A stretch of DNA of 64,000 bases from Selaginella tamariscina. Lineage: Eukaryota > Streptophyta > Lycopodiopsida > Selaginellales > Selaginellaceae. Location: contig PUQB01000007.1 in NCBI GenBank assembly GCA_003024785.1, positions 784,001-848,000 on the forward strand, given 5' to 3'. The position numbers and the translations under genes are program-made. The stretch's first letter is position 1, and each line of letters opens with the position of its first letter. A model generated the notes under the pieces. That model did no database searches, had not been told where the DNA came from, and worked only from the letters and a program-made list of their open reading frames with translations. Positions 58,747-64,000 of the stretch are shown one piece after another.

Positions 58747-61700
58747 TGCAGGACAATATGTATAATATTGGAGATAAAATATGTCTTCTTCGGAACAACG
58801 AGATAGTTGACACTGGAACTGTGGAAGTTCGAGATGATAATGCATCATGTCACAATATTGCCCAAGGATCTTGTGTGTACGTATGGTGAACACCATTTTC
58901 AAGCATGTTGAGGTTCCGGGAATGGAATTTGAGGAGGGTTCTCCTGTATTGTGGAATTTGGATGAAGTCAAGGCTGACACAGAATATACAGAGTCAAAAC
59001 AAACAGTAGCACGAGTTTTCCAGATGATGGCTTGCATGCTGTGATGGATGAGGTGATTCTCTTTCTTCATGAGATTGAGGTTGGGAGAGGCATCATCACA
59101 GCTATAAATCCAATGGAAGCAGTGTCAGAAGAGAAACTAGGGTCCGACTTCGGGGGTGTAGTTGTGACAGAGGTTTCACCTAATGGCACTTTGCATCCTG
59201 GATCCCTCGTGAGGTGGCGAACATCTGAATTAAGACGGGAAGATGGTTCAACATATTATGAGTTGGATTTCAATAATAACAACCCGGAAGAACAACTCAT
59301 ATTTGAAGAGGTTCCTTGCATTGGTCGTATTGTAAGAAAAAGGCGATTCATGAGTTGCAGATCTTCCCTTGCAAGTTTCAGCAAGAGGGTGAAGATAGAT
59401 CCTACATCTTCCAAAAGTGTTACGAGCATTTCCACGATTGACTGCTACAAGAAGAAGTGTTGTCAGATGGCAGACCGGAATGAAATTACCCAATGTAGAC
59501 ATATCTTTCGTACGCTCACCCAAAAGCAAAGGCATGAGTTTGTATATGCAGCACTAACTGGGTGTATTGATGGAATGACCTCGAACACAGGTTATCAGAG
59601 TACATCCATGGTATTTAATAAGGTGGCCATCTGCTTCAAAGCTTGGTACATTATATACGGGATCCCAAAGACCACGTTCTACGTCGGAGGATGAGTGGCT
59701 AGATGGAGCGCGAACCTTAGTACATGGGAACACTCGCTTGGTCAAAACCCACTCTCACATTATGGCAGCCATAGAGATACTCAAGGCTTTTGTGGAAGCA
59801 AATGCAGACAGGATGCCTCACAAATGCCGAACCACAAATGCAGGGATCAGGGAAAATCTCAAGGTTTTGCCTTCAATCTATACTCAATTGAAGCTGTGTG
59901 AACATGTGAACAAGTGCCTCAGTTTGATGGGGCTGCAAGCAATCTGCACTGGTACCTTAACAACATATGGAATACTCATTTTAAGGATGTGGAGATTGCA
60001 AAAACACTCTAGCTTTTCCAAGTGTAACACTTGTACATCATTGAAGGCTGCAGAGGCTTGTGCAAAACCTTGGGGAGATCACTGCCATTCAAAAGAAGAT
60101 GGAGGCCCACATGATTGCACAACAAAACTTGCCGGTCTCAGTACTATGCACACCGCATGCTTTCTGTGTCACGCCCATCAGAGTACCTGTGCTTGATCCA
60201 TGACAAGATGGATCATTCAAGACCAGCATTCTAAAGCTCGTTGCAACACCAAAGTGCCTTGGAAATGTCATGAAACTTCCGATTTCATTAACAAGTGTGC
60301 TAACACATGGACATGGTTGTGAGTCATATGGACACTTTTCACTTCCACATTGGTTTAGCACTCCAATTTCACTATTGGGTCGTTGGCCATGTGTTTCAGA
60401 AACCTTGAAGCCCACTCACAGACACGTCCTATCAGTGATCTCAAAGTGAAGAAACAACACCTTCAACCTTTACATAATGCTCTCATGAACACGTTGCACT
60501 TGAGGCTACTTGGGAATATAAGAGGCATTGTCAGCAACCTGCACAAAAAACAGATGGCCCTGTTGAGAGTTCAGGTTCAGTGGAGGGATCTAGCTCAAAT
60601 AGTGTACATGTATCCTCAACATCAAATAAGCTTCCTCGTCATTTGCTTTTACAGATGGATAATTGTGCAGGCGAGAACAAAAATAAGTAAATCATTTTAC
60701 TTAAGGGTTTCTCAAGCTCATACTTACTTTTATTTTCTAGATATGTGTAGCATACTTGTCAATGCTTGTTGCCAAAGGTGTGTTTGAAACAATCACGCTC
60801 AGTTTTCTTATGGTTGGTCACACTCATGAAGATATTGATGCGTTCTTCAGCAAGGTCTCCAACTCTACAAAAAGGACAAGTGCACTTACCTTACTGCATA
60901 TGATGAATCTTTTTGAAAACTGCATCTTCAAAAAAAGTTGTGCTTTGCTTGTGACTGAGGTGCCAGACTTCAAAAAATTTCTCAATGAGTATATAAAAGA
61001 GGGAGTGATTCTTTAGTTGGTCACCTTGTGCTGCTACAATTCTGTTTCTCCATACGAGATGGTATACCTATTATGCAGTATAAGTTACGGCCATCAGAGC
61101 AGGAGTGGTTACCGAAAGAGGGGTTAATGCTCTTCAAAAGTGGAGAGAATGGAAAGCCACTTCTCCCAGAAGGACAACCAGACCCTATTCCATTGAGTGC
61201 CCAGCTCAAGGAACAAGAGGTTATTATTGATGGCATCAAAAAATATGTGGCATGGGTTCAAAAATCGATGCCGAAGAATTTTGATAAGGCAACTAGTTAC
61301 TCAGAACTATATAAGCATGTGGTTGACTATTGGGAGACTGTTGTTCGAGAGTTGGAAGGGCCTACTGTCACAAGTACAGAATTGCAACACCCTTTTTGGC
61401 CTAAATCAAGGTGGCGAGAGGAGATTGAAATGACATCACTGAGCATAGACGACATAGAAGCCAGTAATGATGTGGAAGTGCAAACCCCACACTTTGTTGG
61501 ACAAAGGAACCAAAAACCTAAAGCATACTTTGATTGCTGCCAGGATCTTCAAAAACTAATGATGGTTCTCATTACTCCAGATGCGTCATATAATCAGCCT
61601 ATTTGGATGGGTCAAATTATCGACACACCTGAAGTAATCACAAAAAATAGTATTGTTAAGGTTGCATGGTTCAAACCACAAAAAAGGCGACACGAGAAGG

Positions 61701-61885
61701 AGAGCGAAAGATATAATGGATGCCTAGAGAAAACATGGTCTCCCAATCAAAAAGACCCAGCATGTTTTATAAATGTTAAATCCATTCGATATGGGTGGAT
61801 GTCAAGAAGCGTTGATAAAGTCACGATTAACAAAACTGCAAGGGAATGTATGTTTTCTAAGCTTAAAGCAATTACAAAATTATAA
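58747..61885 (+). pseudogene. DUF7869-type transposase-like gene, frameshifted
   Basis: Coding-like from about 58750 (NMYNIGDKICLLRNNEIVDT), through EVILFLHEIEVGRGIITAIN (59050), CRHIFRTLTQKQRHEFVYAA (59490), GIPKTTFYVG (59660), and SKCNTCTSLKAA with a C-x2-C pair (60020). LLLQMDNCAGENKNK ends an exon at about 60695; a GT-AG intron (about 60696-60740) leads to VAKGVFETITLSFLMVGHTH and EDIDAFFSKVS (60770-60860). MDNC and HTHEDID are the conserved acidic/His motifs of DUF7869 proteins, which resemble RNase H-fold transposases. The C-terminal region (61028-61885, 285 codons open) has PIWMGQIIDTPEVI and ends KAITKL. Frame changes near 58895, 59015, 59690, 60745 and elsewhere make this copy defective as read. 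The catalytic assignment is inference from motif order. Confidence 0.6.
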
Positions 61886-62219
61886 AATATCATATATTTA
61901 ATATTCATAATTATTATAAACTCTTTATAATAGTACCAAATTGTTTACTTAACTATATAAATTTAAAAAAACGATATGGAAGATTGACTATATTATTAAG
62001 GATTTTGTATATATATATATTATTACTACTACAAATTTTTAATTAATAATGTTTATTTAAATATTAATATTTTAATAACAACATCAATATTTATATAATG
62101 TACCTCTTATGCTCTTCCTTAATTGTTATATTAGGCAATATATTATATAATTTAATACTTTCTACTTTTATAATGTTATTAATTTTTTTCAATGAATGCT
62201 ATAATTTATTAAAGGGTCG

Positions 62220-62374
62220 AATACAAAATAGAATATTTTAAAGAATATTCTGTTTTCAAACATATATTCTAAAGAATATTCCTTTAATATTAGAAAATGC
62301 TAATTAAATAGCTAAAATTGCTAATTATTAAAAATGGGACTATAGTCATGCCCATTTTAGTTACAACTTGCATA
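62220..62374 (-). repeat. Right terminal region and TIR
   Basis: Contains four GAATATTC/GAATATTT-type motifs (62230-62285), GGGACTATAGTC, and the 29-bp TIR 62346-62374. Confidence 0.7.
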
Positions 62375-62774
62375 TGTTTTGTGTAAGAAACCTAATTAAT
62401 AAAAAATATGGAATGAAGTATTCTGAATTGTATAAGTTAAACATCTTATTATAACGTGTGATTAGTCCTTCCTATATTCCAAATTACATATTTTTTACAA
62501 TTGTTCTTTTTTTTTTTTTTTTTAACACATGTAACATGTTCAATTTCCATTTGTAATCGATAAGAGGATGTGTATATCATAATAATACTCTTCATATCCT
62601 AATATTATTAAATATTACTGCATTTTACCATGCCATTGGGAAACATCTTTAATGTTCTCATGATATACTCACCCTGTATATTATTTTATAACATGCTTTT
62701 CAATATAAATTGATATTACCACTAAGTAATTATTAACTTTGAACATGTCTCAAACTTCACTTTTCAATTATACA
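62375..62774. other. Spacer between two inverted transposon copies
   Basis: 400 bp of AT-rich DNA with a T run at 62507-62523. It has no similarity to either arm and no gene. Confidence 0.6.
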
Positions 62775-64000
62775 TATGCAAGTTGTAATTAAAATGCGAA
62801 TGGCTATAGTCCCATTTCCTAATAATTAACAATTTTAGCTATTTAATTAGCATTTTCTAATATTAAAGGAATATTCTTTAAAATATGTTTGAAAATAGAA
62901 TATTCTTTAGAATATTCTATTTTGTATTCTACCCTTTAATAAATTATAGCATTCATTGAAAAAAATTAATAACATTATAAAAGTAAAAGGTATTAAATTA
63001 TATAATATATTGTCTAATATAACAATTAAGGAAGAGCATAAGAGGTACATTATATAAATATTGATGTTGTTATTAAAATATTAATATTTAAATATAACAT
63101 TATTAATTAAAAATTTGTAGTAGTAATAATATATATATATATACAAATCCTTTAATAATATAGTCAATCTTCCATATCGTTTTTTAAATTTATATAGTTA
63201 AGTAAACAATTTGGTACTATTATTAAAGAGTTTATAATAATTATGAATATTAAATATATGATATTTTATAATTTTGTAATTGCTTTAAGCTTTAGAAAAC
63301 ATACATTCCCTTGCAATTTTGTTAATCGTGACTTTATCAACGCTTCTTGACATCCACCCATATCGAATGGATTTAACATTTATAAAACATGCTGGGTCTT
63401 TTTGATTGGGAGACCATGTTTTCTCTAGGCATCCATTATATCTTTCGCTCTCCTTCTCGTGTCGCCTTTTTTGTGGTTTGAACCATGCAACCTTAACAAT
63501 ACTATTTTTTGTGATTACTTCAAGTGTGTCGATAATTTGACCCATCCAAATAGGCTGATTATATGATGCATCTGGAGTAATGAGAACCATCATTAGTTTT
63601 TGAAGATCCTGGCAGCAATCAAAGTATGCTTTAGGTTTTTGGTTCCTTTGTCCAACAAAGTGTGGGGTTTGCACTTCCACATCATTACTGGCTTCTATGT
63701 CGTCTATGCTCAGTGATGTCATTTCAATCTCCTCTCGCCACCTTGATTTAGGCCAAAAGGGTGTTGCAATTCTGTACTTGTGACAGTAGGCCCTTCCAAC
63801 TCTCGAACAACAGTCTCCCAATAGTCACCACATGCTTATATAGTTCTGAGTAACTAGTTGCCTTATCAAAATTCTTCGGCATCGATTTTTGAACCCATGC
63901 CACATATTTTTTGATGCCATCAATAATAACCTCTTGTTCCTTGAGCTGGGCACTCAATGGAATAGGGTCTGGTTGTCCTTCTGGGAGAAGTGGCTTTCCA
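62775..64000 (-). mobile_element. Second, inverted copy of the transposon (truncated by window)
   Basis: Starts with TATGCAAGTTGTAATTAAAA at 62775 and then mirrors 62374 back to about 61150 almost base for base: subterminal GAATATTC motifs, AT-rich tail, then the transposase C-terminal coding sequence. The rest lies beyond the window. Confidence 0.85.
63285..64000 (-). pseudogene. C-terminal part of the transposase-like gene, second copy
   Basis: The minus-strand frames 63285-63821 and 63748-63957 correspond to the C-terminal coding region of the first copy with a few substitutions, for example IIDTLEVI for IIDTPEVI and NKIARE for NKTARE. One frame change occurs near 63770-63830 relative to the first copy. 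The end differs by the loss of the last residues (CMFSKA, then stop). Confidence 0.75.

Larger units (their letters stand above)
50224..62374. mobile_element. 12.15-kb TIR DNA transposon carrying several genes
   Basis: Ends are inverted repeats: left 50224-50252 and right 62346-62374 match at 27 of 29 positions (TATGCAMGTTGTAACTAAA core, then TGGGCATGA). Inside are divergent gene sets: HAD phosphatase-like, ParB/methyltransferase-like and unknown genes on the minus strand (50755-55011), and a DUF7869-type transposase-like gene on the plus strand (about 58750-61885). They are separated by simple repeats and arrays of a GC-rich palindrome. A second copy of its right end begins at 62775 in the opposite orientation, showing that the end is a mobile unit boundary. 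No clean target duplication could be fixed, so the superfamily is open. Confidence 0.65.

Overview
The window looks like nuclear DNA of a land plant. It is AT-rich, full of TG/CA, CT and AT microsatellites, and its genes are split by short GT-AG introns. Three plant nuclear genes are recognisable, all on the + strand: a GUP1/HHAT-like MBOAT acyltransferase (18 exons, 2618-7368), a leucine-rich-repeat receptor kinase that reads like the TDR/PXY branch of CLE-peptide receptors (5 exons, 9479-12729), and a plant sialyltransferase-like GT29 Golgi protein (5 exons, 25013-28640). A chromodomain Ty3/gypsy family that seems to prime reverse transcription from its own RNA 5' end hints at a non-seed plant, but that is inference; species and family cannot be named from sequence alone.

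Layout. 1-2.6 kb is AT-rich with a decayed integrase. 2.6-12.7 kb holds the first two genes. 14.1-24.9 kb is repeat-rich: a dispersed repeat (14.2 kb), a tandem array whose units carry a tRNA B-box-like motif (15.6-17.0 kb), an internally deleted gypsy element in minus orientation with intact ~205-bp LTRs (17.55-20.43 kb), and three degenerate ~1-kb tandem units (21.4-23.7 kb). The GT29 gene follows. 28.6-32.5 kb is AT-rich without a recognised gene. 32.5-35.7 kb carries an unrecognised, disrupted multi-exon gene on the minus strand. 36.8-48.1 kb is one chromovirus (+) with a second copy of the same family (-) inserted inside it, flanked by the 5-bp duplication GCTTT.

The most unusual region is 50.2-62.4 kb. 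Two 29-bp terminal inverted repeats (27/29 matching) enclose about 12.15 kb holding divergent gene sets: on the minus strand a HAD/FCP1-like phosphatase domain protein, a disrupted gene with a ParB-like SGQHTITAA motif followed by a DNA-methyltransferase-like C-terminus, and a 229-aa protein of unknown function; on the plus strand a disrupted transposase-like gene with the MDNC and VGHTHEDID motifs of the DUF7869 group. Between them lie arrays of the perfect palindrome GGCGGGATTAATCCCGCC. A second, inverted copy of the same element starts 400 bp further on and runs off the window, producing an inverted repeat with arms of about 1.2 kb.

Several otherwise well conserved reading frames (MBOAT, receptor kinase, the unknown gene, transposase, gypsy ORFs) are broken by single-base indels, while GT29, the HAD gene and the 229-aa gene are unbroken. 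This could be decay or residual long-read assembly error, and the sequence alone cannot separate the two.
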